DNA from: Nocardia mangyaensis
GTDB taxonomy: Bacteria > Actinomycetota > Actinomycetes > Mycobacteriales > Mycobacteriaceae
Assembly (NCBI RefSeq): GCF_001886715.1
Contig: NZ_CP018082.1
Location: 1,426,001-1,490,000 of the forward strand
Direction: 5' to 3'
Length of the DNA: 64,000 nt
Positions 1 to 11,233 of the stretch are shown here, one piece after another (position 1 is the first letter of the stretch; every line of letters starts with the position of its first letter). The notes beneath the pieces are model-generated. The model was given only the letters and a program-made list of their open reading frames with translations, searched no databases and was not told the DNA's origin. The translations under genes and the position numbers were made by a program.

Positions 1-597
1 GCGCACGGTGCGGAGGTGCTGTGGCACGGCACCAGTTATGCCGAAGCTCAGCGGCGGGCGCTGACGCTGGCCGCGGAACGCGGTGCCGAACATCTGCACG
101 CTTACGACATGCCCGCTGTGGTGGCCGGCGCCGGGGTGATCGGCCTCGAGCTGGAAGAACAGGTGCGTGGTCGGCCACCGGTGCTGGTCGCGGTCGGTGG
201 CGGGGGCCTGATCGCCGGGCTCGGCGCGGCGCTGGGCAGGCGCAGGCAGATCATCGGCATCGAATCCGAGCACACCCCGGTGCTCTCGGCCGCGCTCGCG
301 GCGGGCGCACCGGTCGATGTCAGCGGGCAGTCGCGGAGCACCGAACTGCTGTGCGCGACCAGGATCGGCGACATCGCCTTCGACATCGCCCAGCGTCAGC
401 GGATGACCGCGCTGTCGGTCGCCGACGCCGCGATCGCCGCGGCCCGCACGTACCTGTGGCGCGAATTCCGGGTGGTCGTCGAGCTGGAGGGCGCCGCTGC
501 GCTGGCCGCGGTCCAGAGCGGGGCCTACGTTCCGGCGCCGGGGGAGCGGCCGATTGTCGTGCTGTGCGGGGCGAACACCGAGCTCCCCGCGCTCTGA
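1..597 (+). CDS. PLP-dependent threonine/serine dehydratase family protein, 3' part only
   Basis: The reading frame is open from the first base and ends with TGA at 595-597, so the N-terminal half, with the PLP lysine, lies outside the window. The 198 visible residues contain the glycine-rich phosphate-binding stretch VGGGGLIAGL typical of fold-type II PLP lyases and end in VVLCGANTEL, close to the family's C-terminal strand. Family members eliminate the hydroxyl of L-threonine or L-serine to give a 2-oxoacid and ammonia. No regulatory ACT domain follows, which fits a catabolic or serine/threonine dehydratase-like enzyme rather than biosynthetic IlvA. The family is clear; the exact substrate is not. 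A 122-bp gap separates it from the SSB gene. Confidence 0.85.
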   Translation, partial: AHGAEVLWHGTSYAEAQRRALTLAAERGAEHLHAYDMPAVVAGAGVIGLELEEQVRGRPPVLVAVGGGGLIAGLGAALGRRRQIIGIESEHTPVLSAALAAGAPVDVSGQSRSTELLCATRIGDIAFDIAQRQRMTALSVADAAIAAARTYLWREFRVVVELEGAAALAAVQSGAYVPAPGERPIVVLCGANTELPAL

Positions 598-719
598 CAC
601 GGGCGATGTCCACAACCGCCGAATCTATCCACAGATCCCGTTCTCGTTGCCCGGAAGCCACTTCGACAGGTCATTGTGGAGTGGACAGAGCAGCAATTCA
701 CCGAGCGGGGGAGTTACTG

Positions 720-1286
720 ATGTACGAGGCACATACGACGGTGGTCGGAACCGTGGTCACGCATCCGGTCCGACGTGACCTGGCCAACGGCGAGCAGATG
801 GTGACCTTCCGGATGGCGAGCAATGCGCGTCGATTCGATCCCGGTGCGGGGGAGTGGGTCGACAACGGAAATCTCTACCTCACGGTGAGCTGCTGGCGCA
901 GGTTGGTGACGGGGGTGGACCGATCTCTGCATCGGGGCGACCCGGTGATCGCCTACGGACAACTGCGCTCGCACGAGTACCGCGCCAAGGACGGCGCCGA
1001 ACGCCGGGATCTGGAGATGCGCGCGGTCGCGGTGGGGCCCGACCTGGGCCGATGCACTGCGACGGTGGTGCGCCGCTCGGACGGCCCGCGCACGGCACCG
1101 CACGGGGTGGTTCGGAATATCTCCGACCGCCGCGGCGCTGCACAGCCCGAGTCCGCCCACGACGTGGCCGAGTATGCACCGCCCGTACTCACTGCCGTAG
1201 CCTCTACGACCGCGGCGGATTCCCTCCCGGCGCGATCGCCGGATGCGGTGCCGAGCACCACGACAACCGAGCAGGTCGACGCCTGA
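720..1286 (+). CDS. Single-stranded DNA-binding protein paralogue (SsbB-type)
   Basis: The start at ATG 720 is supported by a GGGGGAG ribosome site just upstream and gives 188 residues. Residues 1-110 form an SSB OB-fold: it opens MYEAHTTVVG, has the DNL/GNLYL strand and the WRRLV turn, and continues to LEMRAVAVG. The remainder is a low-complexity Ser/Thr/Ala tail that ends TEQVDA and lacks the acidic DDDIPF-type tip with which the housekeeping SSB recruits repair partners. This fits the accessory SSB encoded next to ettA in mycobacteria (Rv2478c position) rather than the replicative SSB. It should bind single-stranded DNA, probably in recombination, competence-like or stress repair. It lies 69 bp ahead of ettA on the same strand. 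Confidence 0.85.
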   Translation: MYEAHTTVVGTVVTHPVRRDLANGEQMVTFRMASNARRFDPGAGEWVDNGNLYLTVSCWRRLVTGVDRSLHRGDPVIAYGQLRSHEYRAKDGAERRDLEMRAVAVGPDLGRCTATVVRRSDGPRTAPHGVVRNISDRRGAAQPESAHDVAEYAPPVLTAVASTTAADSLPARSPDAVPSTTTTEQVDA

Positions 1287-1355
1287 GGGTCGTCTCCGCG
1301 GCATCCGCCCCTTCCGCATTTCACCCCCGTTTCCCCCACCGATAGGCTTCCGCGT

Positions 1356-3032
<1,677 letters not shown>

Positions 3033-3230
3033 TTCGCGCGGTCGGTGACGACGGCCCTGCAGGACGATCGATGGACACGGTCGACCTGCCGGGCCGTCGG
3101 CGTTTCACAAGTTACCGGTGCGGCAAGCGGAAATTCCCTGAGCATGTCCGAGTACCCCCGACTAGTCTCGAATTCGCGTCACCTGTGTTGCGGAATCGAA
3201 GCGAACCGAATCCATGGGAGTGGGCGAACG

Positions 3231-6200
3231 ATGACGGTCTCGTCGGAAATGTCGAGCGCGGCGTGGGCCGCCGGGATGCCGCAGAGCTTGCGCGGTGATC
3301 TCGCGATACTCGAACAGGCGTACTTCCGACACGTCGACGCCGGTGATGTGGGCTCCCCGATCACCGGCATCACCCAGATCTTCCGCAACCACATGGATCT
3401 GGCCGCGGTGCGGCGGGCGGGCACGGCCCTGGTGCAGGTGTATCACCCGGACGACGGGTTGGGGATGGGCGCGGCGGTCCAGGTCGTCACCGACGACATG
3501 CCGCTGCTGGTGGAGTCGATCACCGCGGCGCTGGGCCGGATGCAGGTGAGCGTCACCGAGGTGATCCACCCGATTTTCGAGGTGACCCGCGACGAGGAAG
3601 GCACGCTCACCGGTGCCGCCCCGCACGAGGTGGATGGCAACGGACCGACTGGCCTCGCCGAATCGTGGATGCACCTGCAGCTGCACCCCTCCACCAGCCG
3701 GGCTCAGCTCGACCACATCGAACGCACCATGCCCGAGGTGGTCGCCGACGTCCGTCAGGTGATCGACGACACCGAGGCCATGGCCGAGGTGCAGAGCTCG
3801 CTGGCCGATCAGCTCGACCGGGTAGCCCGCGCGGGATCGGCGCCGTTCCCCGCCGTGGACCTGTCCGACTGTGCTCAACTGCTGCGCTGGTTGGCTGACG
3901 GCAATTTCACCCTGCTCGGCTACGCCCACTACCGCCGGGTGGTGGCCGATGGGTACACCGTGTCGACGGCGGTGCCCGGCACGAGTCTCGGAGTGCTCCG
4001 CCCCGATATCGGCACCGATTTCAAGGTGCCGATCAACGGGGGTGACCGGCCGCTGCTGATGCTCACCCAGGGCCTGGTGCGCGCGACCGTACACCGCTCG
4101 GTGTACCCGTACTTCGTCGGCGTCGCCGATGTGGACGAGGCGGGTGCCGTAGTGGGGGTGCATCTGTTCATCGGCGTGTTCACCGTGAGCGCGGTGCACG
4201 AGAATGTGCTCGACATCCCGGTGATCAACCGCAGGGTGCGCACCGCGATCGAGGCGGCCGGTTTCGAGAAGGAGTCGTTCTCCGGCCAGGCGATGCTCGA
4301 GGTGATCGAGTCCTTCCCGCGCACCGAACTGTTCTCCGCCGACATCGAGACCATGCGCCGCACCGCTGTCGCGGTCCTCGGCGTCGGATTGCGCAGGCAG
4401 GTAAGGCTTTTCCTGCGCAGCGACGGGTACGGGCGGTTCGTGGCCTGCATGGTGTACCTGCCGCGGGATCGCTACACCACCGCGGTGCGGCTGGAAATGC
4501 AGTCGATCCTGGTCGCCGAGCTGGGCGGGGTCGATATCGACTACTCGGCACGGGTGAGCGAAAGTGAACTCGCCAGTGTGTATTTCACGGTGATGCTGCC
4601 CGCCGAGGGCACCGGCGCCGCCGCGCCCGACACCTCCGAGGACAACCGGTTGCGCCTGCAGGCGCTGCTGAACGCGGCCAGCCACACCTGGGACGACCGC
4701 ATCGGCGAGGAGGTGGCCACCTCCACCGTGCTCGATCCCGCTGTGGTGAAGCGCTATGCGGAGGCTTTCCCGGAGAGCTACAAGCAGGACTTCGCGCCGT
4801 CTCACGCGCTGGCTGACATCGTGCGCCTGGAACGGCTCACCGAGGGTGGGATCGGTCAGCACCTGTACCGCAGGCCCGAGGCCGCGCCGGGTTCGTGGCG
4901 CTTCAGCCTCTTCATCGCGGGGTCGAGTGTGTCGCTGAGCCAGGTGCTTCCGGTGCTGCAGAGCCTGGGCGTCGAGGTCGTCGACGAGCGGCCTTACCAA
5001 CTCGAACTCGACGGCGGCACCGAGCGCTGGATCTACGACTTCGGTTTGCAGGCTCGTCCCGAGCTGCTGCGCAATGCCCTCGGCGGCGATCTGGACGCCG
5101 AACTGCTCGAACTGCCCGGCCGCGCCGACGGTCTGCGCGCCCGGTTCACCGACGCCTTCGAGGCGGTCTGGTGCGACCGCGCCGAGGCCGACGGACTCAA
5201 CGAACTCGTGCTCCGCGCCGGGCTGCCGTGGCGGTCGGTGGCTATCCTGCGTGCGTACGCGAAGTACTTGCAGCAGGCCGGTTTTCCGTACAGCCCGACC
5301 AATATCGCCCGCGTGCTCCTGGCTCATCCCGAGGTCGCGCGCGACTTCGTCGACCTGTTCGCCGCCCGATTCGATCCGGCGACCGTCTCCGCCGAGGCGG
5401 CCGCCGAGCTGGAGACGCGGGTGCGGGCGGGCATCGACGAGGTGGTCAGCATGGACGCCGACCGCATCCTGCGCGCCATCCTCGGCCTGATCAAGGCAAC
5501 CCTGCGGACCAACAACTACGTCGTCGACGCCGAGGACCGGCCGCGCGACTACCTGTCGTTGAAGGTGGAACCGCGTGAGATCGCCGAACTGCCCAAGCCG
5601 CGACCGCAATTCGAGATCTTCGTGTACTCACCGCGAGTCGAGGGCGTGCACCTGCGGTTCGGGTCGGTCGCGCGCGGCGGGCTGCGCTGGTCGGACCGGC
5701 TCGAGGACTTCCGCACCGAGATCCTCGGCCTGGTGAAGGCACAGGCTGTCAAGAACGCGGTGATCGTGCCGGTCGGCGCCAAAGGCGGTTTCGTGGTGAA
5801 GCGGCCACCGGCCCCCACCGGCGATCCGGCGATCGACCGGCAGGCGAGCGTGGCCGAGGGCATCGCCTGCTATCGCACCTTCATCTCCGGACTGCTCGAC
5901 GTCACCGACAATGTCGATCTCGCCACCGGCGCCGTGCTGCCGCCGGAGCGGGTGGTCCGCCGTGACGGCGACGACACCTACCTGGTGGTCGCCGCCGACA
6001 AGGGCACCGCCAGCTTCTCCGACATCGCCAACGATGTCGCCAAGCGCTACGGGTTCTGGCTCGGCGACGCGTTCGCCTCCGGTGGTTCGGCTGGGTACGA
6101 CCACAAGGCGATGGGCATCACCGCCAGGGGTGCGTGGGAAGCGGTCAAACGCCACTTCCGCGAGATGGGTATCGACACCCAGAGCCAAGACTTCACTGTC

Positions 6201-8117
6201 GTCGGAATCGGCGACATGAGTGGTGACGTGTTCGGTAACGGTATGTTGCTCTCGCGCCACATCCGGCTGGTCGCCGCGTTCGACCACCGCCACATCTTCC
6301 TCGACCCCCAGCCCGACGCCGCCACCTCCTACGCCGAGCGCGAGCGGCTGTTCGCGCTGCCACGCTCGTCTTGGGCCGACTACGACCGCGCCTTGATCAG
6401 CGCGGGCGGCGGCGTCTTCGACCGCACCGTGAAGTCGGTGCCGATCTCGCCGCAGGCGCGCATCGCTCTCGGCCTGCCCGATACGGTGCAGGCGCTCTCA
6501 CCGCCCGAGCTGGTGCGCGCGATTCTGCTCGCCCCGGCGCAGTTGCTGTGGAACGGCGGTATCGGCACCTACGTGAAGGCGAGCACCGAGACCAACGCCG
6601 AGGTGGGCGACAAGTCCAACGACGCGGTGCGGGTCGACGGAGACCAGTTGCGCGTCGAGGTGATCGGCGAGGGCGGCAACCTCGGGGCCACCGCACTGGG
6701 CCGGATCGAGTTCTGCCGGGCCGGCGGGAAGATGAACACCGACGCGCTGGACAACTCCGCGGGTGTCGACTGCTCCGACCACGAGGTCAACATCAAGGTT
6801 CTGCTCGACGGCGTGGTGAGTTCGGGCATGCTGGTGCCGCAGGAGCGCAATCCACTGCTGGCCTCGATGACCGACGAGGTCGCCCGGATGGTGTTGCAGG
6901 ACAACGTGGACCAGAACGTGCTCATCGGCATCGCGCGCACCGACGCGCCACAGATGCTCACGGTGCACGGGCGCGTGATCGCCGATCTCGAGCAGCGCCG
7001 TGGCCTGGATCGGGAGCTCGAGGCGCTGCCGTCGAAGGCCGAGCTGGCGCGCCGCGCCGAGGCGGGCACCGGGCTGGCCTCGCCGGAGCTGGCCAATCTG
7101 CTCGCACATGTGAAGCTCGGGCTCAAAGCCGATCTGCTCGAGACCGATCTGCCCGACAGTGTGCATTTCGCGGCCCGGCTGCCGCTGTACTTCCCGACGC
7201 CGCTGCGCGAACGGTTCGGCGCGGCGATCAAGAAGCATCGGCTGCGTCGTGAGATCGTCACCACGATGCTGGTCAACGAGGTCGTCGACTACGCGGGCAT
7301 CACCTACGCGCACCGGCTCAACGAGGAGGTCGGTGCCAGCACCTCCGACACGGTGCGCGCGTTCGCCGCGGCCACCGAGATCTTCGAACTGCACGACGTG
7401 TGGGCGCGCATCCGTGGCGCCGATGCCCCCGCTGGGGTGTGTGACCTGCTGGAACTGGAATCCAAGCGCACCCTGGACCGGGCCTCGCGCTGGTTGCTGA
7501 GCAACCGCCCGCAGCCGATCGCCGTCGGCGCCGAGATCAATCGCTACCACCGGCGGGTGCAGGAGCTGGCGCCGCAGGTGCCGGGCTGGTTGCGCGGGCA
7601 CCACGTCACCTCGCTGACCCAGGGTGCGGCAGAGCTGATCGCCCGTGGCGTGCCGACCGAGCTGGCGACCGAGGTGTTCGGGCTGCTCAGCCTGTACCCG
7701 CTGCTCGACGTGGTCGACATCGCCGACATCGCCGACCGCGACGGCGCCGAGGTGGGCGCGCTGTACTACGCGCTCAACGAGCATCTCAAGATCGACTGGC
7801 TGCTCGAGGCGGTCAGCCATCTCGAACGCGGTGACCGCTGGCACGCGCTGGCACGGCTCGCGTTGCGTGACGACATGTACGGTTCGCTGCGTTCGCTCAC
7901 CCTCGATGTGCTGTCCGCGGGTGACCCGGAGGAGACGGCCGACGAGAAAATTGCATACTGGGAGTCGAAGAACCAGTCCCGGCTGGGTCGTGCGCGCGCG
8001 GCACTGGCGGAACTGTTCGAGTCCGGGACCCACGACCTCGCCACACTGTCGGTCGCCGCGCGACAGGTGCGGAGCATGGTGAGCGGGGTGGGCGCCCAAT
8101 CGGAGGTACCACGGTGA
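3231..8117 (+). CDS. gdh: NAD-specific glutamate dehydrogenase, large 180-kDa class
   Basis: This huge cytoplasmic enzyme oxidises glutamate to 2-oxoglutarate and ammonia with NAD. An in-frame extension reaches 3045, but ATG 3231 preceded by GGGAG gives 1628 residues, the usual length of the L-180 class. The long N-terminal third is the regulatory/ACT-like part. The central catalytic domain shows SVARGGLRWSDR, the lysine-bearing GAKGGFVVK and the nucleotide-binding run GDMSGDVFGNG. The helical C-terminal third is also present. The gene overlaps the thioesterase gene by GTGA. In mycobacteria the orthologue (Rv2476c) is controlled by GarA, an FHA protein; that regulator is not in this window. 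No frameshift is visible over 4.9 kb. Confidence 0.96.
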   Translation: MTVSSEMSSAAWAAGMPQSLRGDLAILEQAYFRHVDAGDVGSPITGITQIFRNHMDLAAVRRAGTALVQVYHPDDGLGMGAAVQVVTDDMPLLVESITAALGRMQVSVTEVIHPIFEVTRDEEGTLTGAAPHEVDGNGPTGLAESWMHLQLHPSTSRAQLDHIERTMPEVVADVRQVIDDTEAMAEVQSSLADQLDRVARAGSAPFPAVDLSDCAQLLRWLADGNFTLLGYAHYRRVVADGYTVSTAVPGTSLGVLRPDIGTDFKVPINGGDRPLLMLTQGLVRATVHRSVYPYFVGVADVDEAGAVVGVHLFIGVFTVSAVHENVLDIPVINRRVRTAIEAAGFEKESFSGQAMLEVIESFPRTELFSADIETMRRTAVAVLGVGLRRQVRLFLRSDGYGRFVACMVYLPRDRYTTAVRLEMQSILVAELGGVDIDYSARVSESELASVYFTVMLPAEGTGAAAPDTSEDNRLRLQALLNAASHTWDDRIGEEVATSTVLDPAVVKRYAEAFPESYKQDFAPSHALADIVRLERLTEGGIGQHLYRRPEAAPGSWRFSLFIAGSSVSLSQVLPVLQSLGVEVVDERPYQLELDGGTERWIYDFGLQARPELLRNALGGDLDAELLELPGRADGLRARFTDAFEAVWCDRAEADGLNELVLRAGLPWRSVAILRAYAKYLQQAGFPYSPTNIARVLLAHPEVARDFVDLFAARFDPATVSAEAAAELETRVRAGIDEVVSMDADRILRAILGLIKATLRTNNYVVDAEDRPRDYLSLKVEPREIAELPKPRPQFEIFVYSPRVEGVHLRFGSVARGGLRWSDRLEDFRTEILGLVKAQAVKNAVIVPVGAKGGFVVKRPPAPTGDPAIDRQASVAEGIACYRTFISGLLDVTDNVDLATGAVLPPERVVRRDGDDTYLVVAADKGTASFSDIANDVAKRYGFWLGDAFASGGSAGYDHKAMGITARGAWEAVKRHFREMGIDTQSQDFTVVGIGDMSGDVFGNGMLLSRHIRLVAAFDHRHIFLDPQPDAATSYAERERLFALPRSSWADYDRALISAGGGVFDRTVKSVPISPQARIALGLPDTVQALSPPELVRAILLAPAQLLWNGGIGTYVKASTETNAEVGDKSNDAVRVDGDQLRVEVIGEGGNLGATALGRIEFCRAGGKMNTDALDNSAGVDCSDHEVNIKVLLDGVVSSGMLVPQERNPLLASMTDEVARMVLQDNVDQNVLIGIARTDAPQMLTVHGRVIADLEQRRGLDRELEALPSKAELARRAEAGTGLASPELANLLAHVKLGLKADLLETDLPDSVHFAARLPLYFPTPLRERFGAAIKKHRLRREIVTTMLVNEVVDYAGITYAHRLNEEVGASTSDTVRAFAAATEIFELHDVWARIRGADAPAGVCDLLELESKRTLDRASRWLLSNRPQPIAVGAEINRYHRRVQELAPQVPGWLRGHHVTSLTQGAAELIARGVPTELATEVFGLLSLYPLLDVVDIADIADRDGAEVGALYYALNEHLKIDWLLEAVSHLERGDRWHALARLALRDDMYGSLRSLTLDVLSAGDPEETADEKIAYWESKNQSRLGRARAALAELFESGTHDLATLSVAARQVRSMVSGVGAQSEVPR

Positions 8118-8578
8118 CCAGCTCGCCGAACACGGTCGCACCAGCGGCGAACCTCGTCCTGCCGCATCGGTTCCACGCCAAGGTGGAGATCCGCTGGTCG
8201 GATATGGACGTGTTCCAGCACGTCAACCACGCGCGGATGGTGACCCTGCTGGAAGAGGCCAGGATTCCGTGGTTGTTCGACGACGACAAGCCGACGGCCT
8301 CGATGGGGCGCCAGGGCTGTGTGCTGGTCGATCTGCACGTGAAGTACCGCGGGCAGCTGCGGCACGAGGACACCCCACTCGACATCGCGATGTGGGTCAA
8401 GCAGTTGCGCGCGGTCGACTTCACCATCGGCTACGAGGTGCGGGCCGACGGCGCGGCCCCGGATTCACCGCCCGCGGTCATCGCGACCACCCAGCTCGCC
8501 GCGTTCGACATCGAGACCCAGCGGCTGCGCAGGCTCAGCGATACCGAACGCGACTACCTGGCACTGTGGCGGGCCTGA
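8114..8578 (+). CDS. Acyl-CoA thioesterase, 4HBT hotdog family
   Basis: The GTG start at 8114 overlaps the stop of gdh (GTGA), so the gene is translationally coupled. The 154-residue product has the 4-hydroxybenzoyl-CoA thioesterase signature: WSDMDVFQHVNHA at about 28-40, with the catalytic Asp in the D-x-D-x-x-x-H-V-N pattern, then a hotdog strand (VLVDLHVKYRGQL). It should hydrolyse an acyl-CoA; the chain length cannot be read. It corresponds to Rv2475c in order and size. Linkage to gdh is conserved in mycobacteria, though no biochemical reason is obvious. Confidence 0.85.
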   Translation: MTSSPNTVAPAANLVLPHRFHAKVEIRWSDMDVFQHVNHARMVTLLEEARIPWLFDDDKPTASMGRQGCVLVDLHVKYRGQLRHEDTPLDIAMWVKQLRAVDFTIGYEVRADGAAPDSPPAVIATTQLAAFDIETQRLRRLSDTERDYLALWRA

Positions 8579-8584
8579 GACTTC

Positions 8585-9256
8585 GTGAATTCACAACAGC
8601 GGGTGCTGCACACACCCGATCCGGCCGAACGTGAGAACCTGGCCACCTTCCTCACCCGCGCGATCCGGCTCGATCCCGCCGCCGTCGTCCGCCTGCGCCG
8701 CCGGGGTTCCAGCCTCGTCTCCGCTTGGGTCGCCACCGGTTTCGAGACCCTGGCGGTGCGTACCGTGACCGCTGAGCTGGGCGTCGATGACGTGACCGTG
8801 GGTGCCGACGGGGTGCTGGCAGGCCTGCGCACCGGTCATCCGGTCGACCTCGGCTACTCGATGGATTCGGCCTGGCGTGGCGCGCTGCCACCCACGGACG
8901 GCTTCGTGCACATCGACGACGTACCGGCCCGCGCCTTGGTCGAACTGGCCGAGCGCGGCGCCGACGTGGCTCGCGAACACGGCACCAGCCACGGCCCACC
9001 GGCTTCGCTGCTCGATCAGTCCGTCCTCACGGTGACCGGTGCCGACGACCTGGAAGTCCAGGTGCCGATGCGTGTGGTCTTCGCCCTCACCGCCATGGAC
9101 TTCATCCCCCACGCGGGGGAGAAGACGGAGTCGCGCCGCATCCAGCCCACCGAGTTGGTCCGCGTCCGCGCCACCCGCACCTGGCTACGCCTCGACGCCC
9201 GCTACGGCTCGGTCGCCCGTCGCCTCGGCGGCGCGATTCCCCTGTCGCCCAGCTGA
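8585..9256 (+). CDS. Conserved actinobacterial protein of unknown function (Rv2474c position)
   Basis: GTG 8585 lies 6 bp after the thioesterase stop, giving 223 residues in the same operon. The protein is soluble, has no signal peptide and no motif I recognise. An Arg-rich segment (VVRLRRRG near 34-41) and a long stretch around PPASLLDQSVLTVTG are visible. Position after gdh and thioesterase matches Rv2474c, a conserved hypothetical. A function is not assigned; co-transcription with the thioesterase suggests a link to acyl-CoA or glutamate metabolism at most. Confidence 0.75.
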   Translation: MNSQQRVLHTPDPAERENLATFLTRAIRLDPAAVVRLRRRGSSLVSAWVATGFETLAVRTVTAELGVDDVTVGADGVLAGLRTGHPVDLGYSMDSAWRGALPPTDGFVHIDDVPARALVELAERGADVAREHGTSHGPPASLLDQSVLTVTGADDLEVQVPMRVVFALTAMDFIPHAGEKTESRRIQPTELVRVRATRTWLRLDARYGSVARRLGGAIPLSPS

Positions 9257-9300
9257 CATCGCCGGCGGTGCGCCGCGCCGCGCCGCGCGGGCGAGCATCG

Positions 9301-9501
9301 TCACTTCGCGCTCGCGAAAGCCGGTGCGATCGTGATGAGCGGCACTGTCGATCCGGCGACGGCGCCGAGCACCGACAGAATCGCGGGGCGTCGCCCCAGC
9401 GTCGACGCCCGCCCGATCGCGAACAACACGTTCGGGCGCGGGAGCACGATGATGATGAACGCCGCGACGGCGAAGGCCGCCGCGTGCGAGAGCGGCACCA
9501 T
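9301..9501 (-). pseudogene. Truncated LysE/RhtB-family amino-acid exporter remnant
   Basis: A 66-residue reading frame starts MVPLSHAAAFAVAAF and continues PRPNVLFAIGRASTLGRR. This is the N-terminal start of a LysE/RhtB exporter (normally about 205 residues, with P-G-P-N/S followed by G-R-R). It stops at TGA 9301 after about one and a half membrane segments, and the invariant Gly of PGPN is Arg here. The remaining two thirds cannot fit in the 44 bp before the next gene. It lies just downstream of azlD on the same strand, another amino-acid exporter, so it may be the decayed third gene of an export cluster. It could still be expressed as a short membrane peptide. Confidence 0.6.
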
Positions 9502-9582
9502 CGACGGAACCCAACAGGTCATCGAGGCGCCGGAAACCGATTCCAGTCGAAGGCAATTCACAGCGCGGAATGTCCGCAGTGC

Positions 9583-9903
9583 TCAGTGCATGCCGATCAG
9601 GCGCAGTACCGCGGTGGTGGTGGCTGCGGCGAGGACCGCAACGAGCAGTGGCGCGCGCCGCCAGGCGAGGATGCCGCCGACGGCGACACCGGCGGGGAGG
9701 GCGATACCGAGTTCGCCGGATCCGGTAGGCAGGGTGGCGGTGGCGACCAGTGCGGCCAGCAGGATCAGCGCGCCGGTGTCGAGCAAGTGGATCGTGCGAG
9801 CCGACAACCGCAGCCGATGGCGCAGGGCGGGGCCGGTCCAGCGCAGGGCATAGGTGCCGACCGCCAGCGCCAACATGGCGGGCAGCAGGTACGGGGCGTT
9901 CAT
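9583..9903 (-). CDS. azlD: AzlD-type branched-chain amino-acid exporter small subunit
   Basis: The 106-residue hydrophobic protein has four predicted membrane segments and the AzlD hallmark LAVGTYALRWTGPAL near residue 13. Its ATG overlaps the azlC stop by ATGA, so the pair is coupled. AzlC and AzlD together form an exporter of branched-chain amino acids and analogues; AzlD is the small essential partner. The divergent XRE-cupin gene is the probable regulator. The Trp-Thr-Gly-Pro motif and size make the family assignment secure; substrate is inferred from family. Confidence 0.88.
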   Translation of the reverse strand: MNAPYLLPAMLALAVGTYALRWTGPALRHRLRLSARTIHLLDTGALILLAALVATATLPTGSGELGIALPAGVAVGGILAWRRAPLLVAVLAAATTTAVLRLIGMH

Positions 9904-10595
9904 GCGGCGACCGGTTCGGTGCGGGTGGGCTGGGGCGGACGCAGGGCGAACACGAGTCCGCCCAGCGCGATCAGCACCGGCAATCCGGCCGGCACGAACG
10001 GCGCGACGACCACCGCGAGCGCCGCGCCGACCAGTACGGGGCGCAGGGTCGCCCGGTCGCGCAGGGCGGGCAGGATCAGGGCGAGCAGGATCACCGGGAA
10101 CACCGCGTCCAGGCCGAGGGCCGAGGTGTCGGGGACCAGCGAGCCGAGTCCCGCGCCCAGGGCGGCGCCCAGTGGCCAGCACAGCGCGACGCCGATGCCA
10201 CAGGCCCAGTAGGCGGCGCGTTTGCGGTCCTGGTCGCCGGGTGCGGTCGCGAAGGCCACCGATTCGTCGTTGAGGACGTGGATGCCCAGCGCCCGCCGCC
10301 AGCCGCTCCCGAACACCTCTGGCGCGGACAGACCGTAGGGCAGGTGCCTGGCATTGAGCAGCAGGCCGGCGACCACGGCCGCGAGCGGGCTGCCACCGGC
10401 CGCGACGATGCCGAAGAAGAGCAGCTCCGATCCACCGGCCAGCACCGTCACCGCCATCACGATCGGCATCCACACCGGGAATCCCGCCGCGATCGTCGAG
10501 GCGCCGTAGGACACACCGAACAGGCCGACGGCACAGCACGCCGCGGCCACGGCGGCAGCGGTGCCCTTGTCGAGTGTTCGCCAGATCGAACGCAT
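9900..10595 (-). CDS. azlC: AzlC family branched-chain amino-acid permease
   Basis: This 231-residue integral membrane protein shows the AzlC pattern: SYGASTIAAGFPVWMPI in the first helices, the GGSELLFFGI segment, LNARHLPYGLS and the HVLNDESVAFA motif. It should export branched-chain amino acids with AzlD, which overlaps by 4 bp downstream. The ATG is at 10595 and the promoter must lie in the 68-bp gap shared with the divergent regulator. Intact, with no missing segment. Confidence 0.9.
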   Translation of the reverse strand: MRSIWRTLDKGTAAAVAAACCAVGLFGVSYGASTIAAGFPVWMPIVMAVTVLAGGSELLFFGIVAAGGSPLAAVVAGLLLNARHLPYGLSAPEVFGSGWRRALGIHVLNDESVAFATAPGDQDRKRAAYWACGIGVALCWPLGAALGAGLGSLVPDTSALGLDAVFPVILLALILPALRDRATLRPVLVGAALAVVVAPFVPAGLPVLIALGGLVFALRPPQPTRTEPVAA

Positions 10596-10663
10596 GTTTC
10601 ACATAATGAACGCCCCGGGTGGGTAAAGTCAACGCGATATCGCCAGCTCTCAGGAGGCGTTTG
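10596..10663. promoter_or_regulatory. Divergent azlC / XRE-cupin promoter region with inverted repeat
   Basis: The 68-bp gap holds both promoters. The inverted repeat TTCA-cataa-TGAA sits at about 10599-10611, abutting the azlC start, and the region is AT-richer than its flanks. The AGGAGG ribosome site of the regulator is at 10652-10657. The repeat is a candidate operator for the XRE-cupin protein; this is inference from position. Confidence 0.4.
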
Positions 10664-11233
10664 ATGGACCGGCAGGACCCGGTCGCCGGACCACCCCAAG
10701 CGGTGATCGCGGCGTCGCTGCGGCGCGAACGCGCTCGCGCAGGCTTGTCGCTGACCGAGGTCGCCAGCCGTGCCGGAGTCGCGAAATCCACACTGTCGCA
10801 ACTGGAATCGGGCACCGGTAACCCCAGCTTGGAAACCCTCTGGGCGCTGTGTGTCGCCCTGGAGATGCCGTTCTCCAAGCTGCTCGACCCGCCCCGCGCC
10901 AACGTGCAGGTGATCCGCGCGGACGAGGGTGCACCGGTGCCTGCGGCCGATGCGGACTATCGAGTGACTTTGCTCGCAGCGGGGCAATCGCACACTCGCT
11001 GCGACGTCTACCGCATCGCCGCCGAGCCAGGCCACACCCGCCGCTCGGACCCGCACACACCCGGCGTGGTCGAACACGTCGTCCTTGCGGCGGGGCACGC
11101 GATGGCGGGCCCCGCCGACGAGCCCGTCGAAATGCGTCCCGGTGATTACATCCGCTACCTGGGCGATCTCCCACACATCTTCGAGGCCCTCGAACCGGGT
11201 ACCTGGGCCACGATGGTCATCGAGAGCGCTTAG
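10664..11233 (+). CDS. XRE-family regulator with C-terminal cupin domain
   Basis: ATG 10664 follows a strong AGGAGG and gives 189 residues. Residues about 10-65 form an XRE helix-turn-helix (LRRERARAGLSLTEVASRAGVAKSTLSQ is its core), and residues 75-185 form a single cupin barrel with VEHVVLAAGHA and RPGDYIRY. This architecture usually controls an adjacent exporter or amine/amino-acid gene, with the cupin sensing a small ligand. It is divergent from azlCD, so exporter control is the likely role. Its 3' end overlaps the convergent HNH gene by 4 bp. Confidence 0.85.
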   Translation: MDRQDPVAGPPQAVIAASLRRERARAGLSLTEVASRAGVAKSTLSQLESGTGNPSLETLWALCVALEMPFSKLLDPPRANVQVIRADEGAPVPAADADYRVTLLAAGQSHTRCDVYRIAAEPGHTRRSDPHTPGVVEHVVLAAGHAMAGPADEPVEMRPGDYIRYLGDLPHIFEALEPGTWATMVIESA

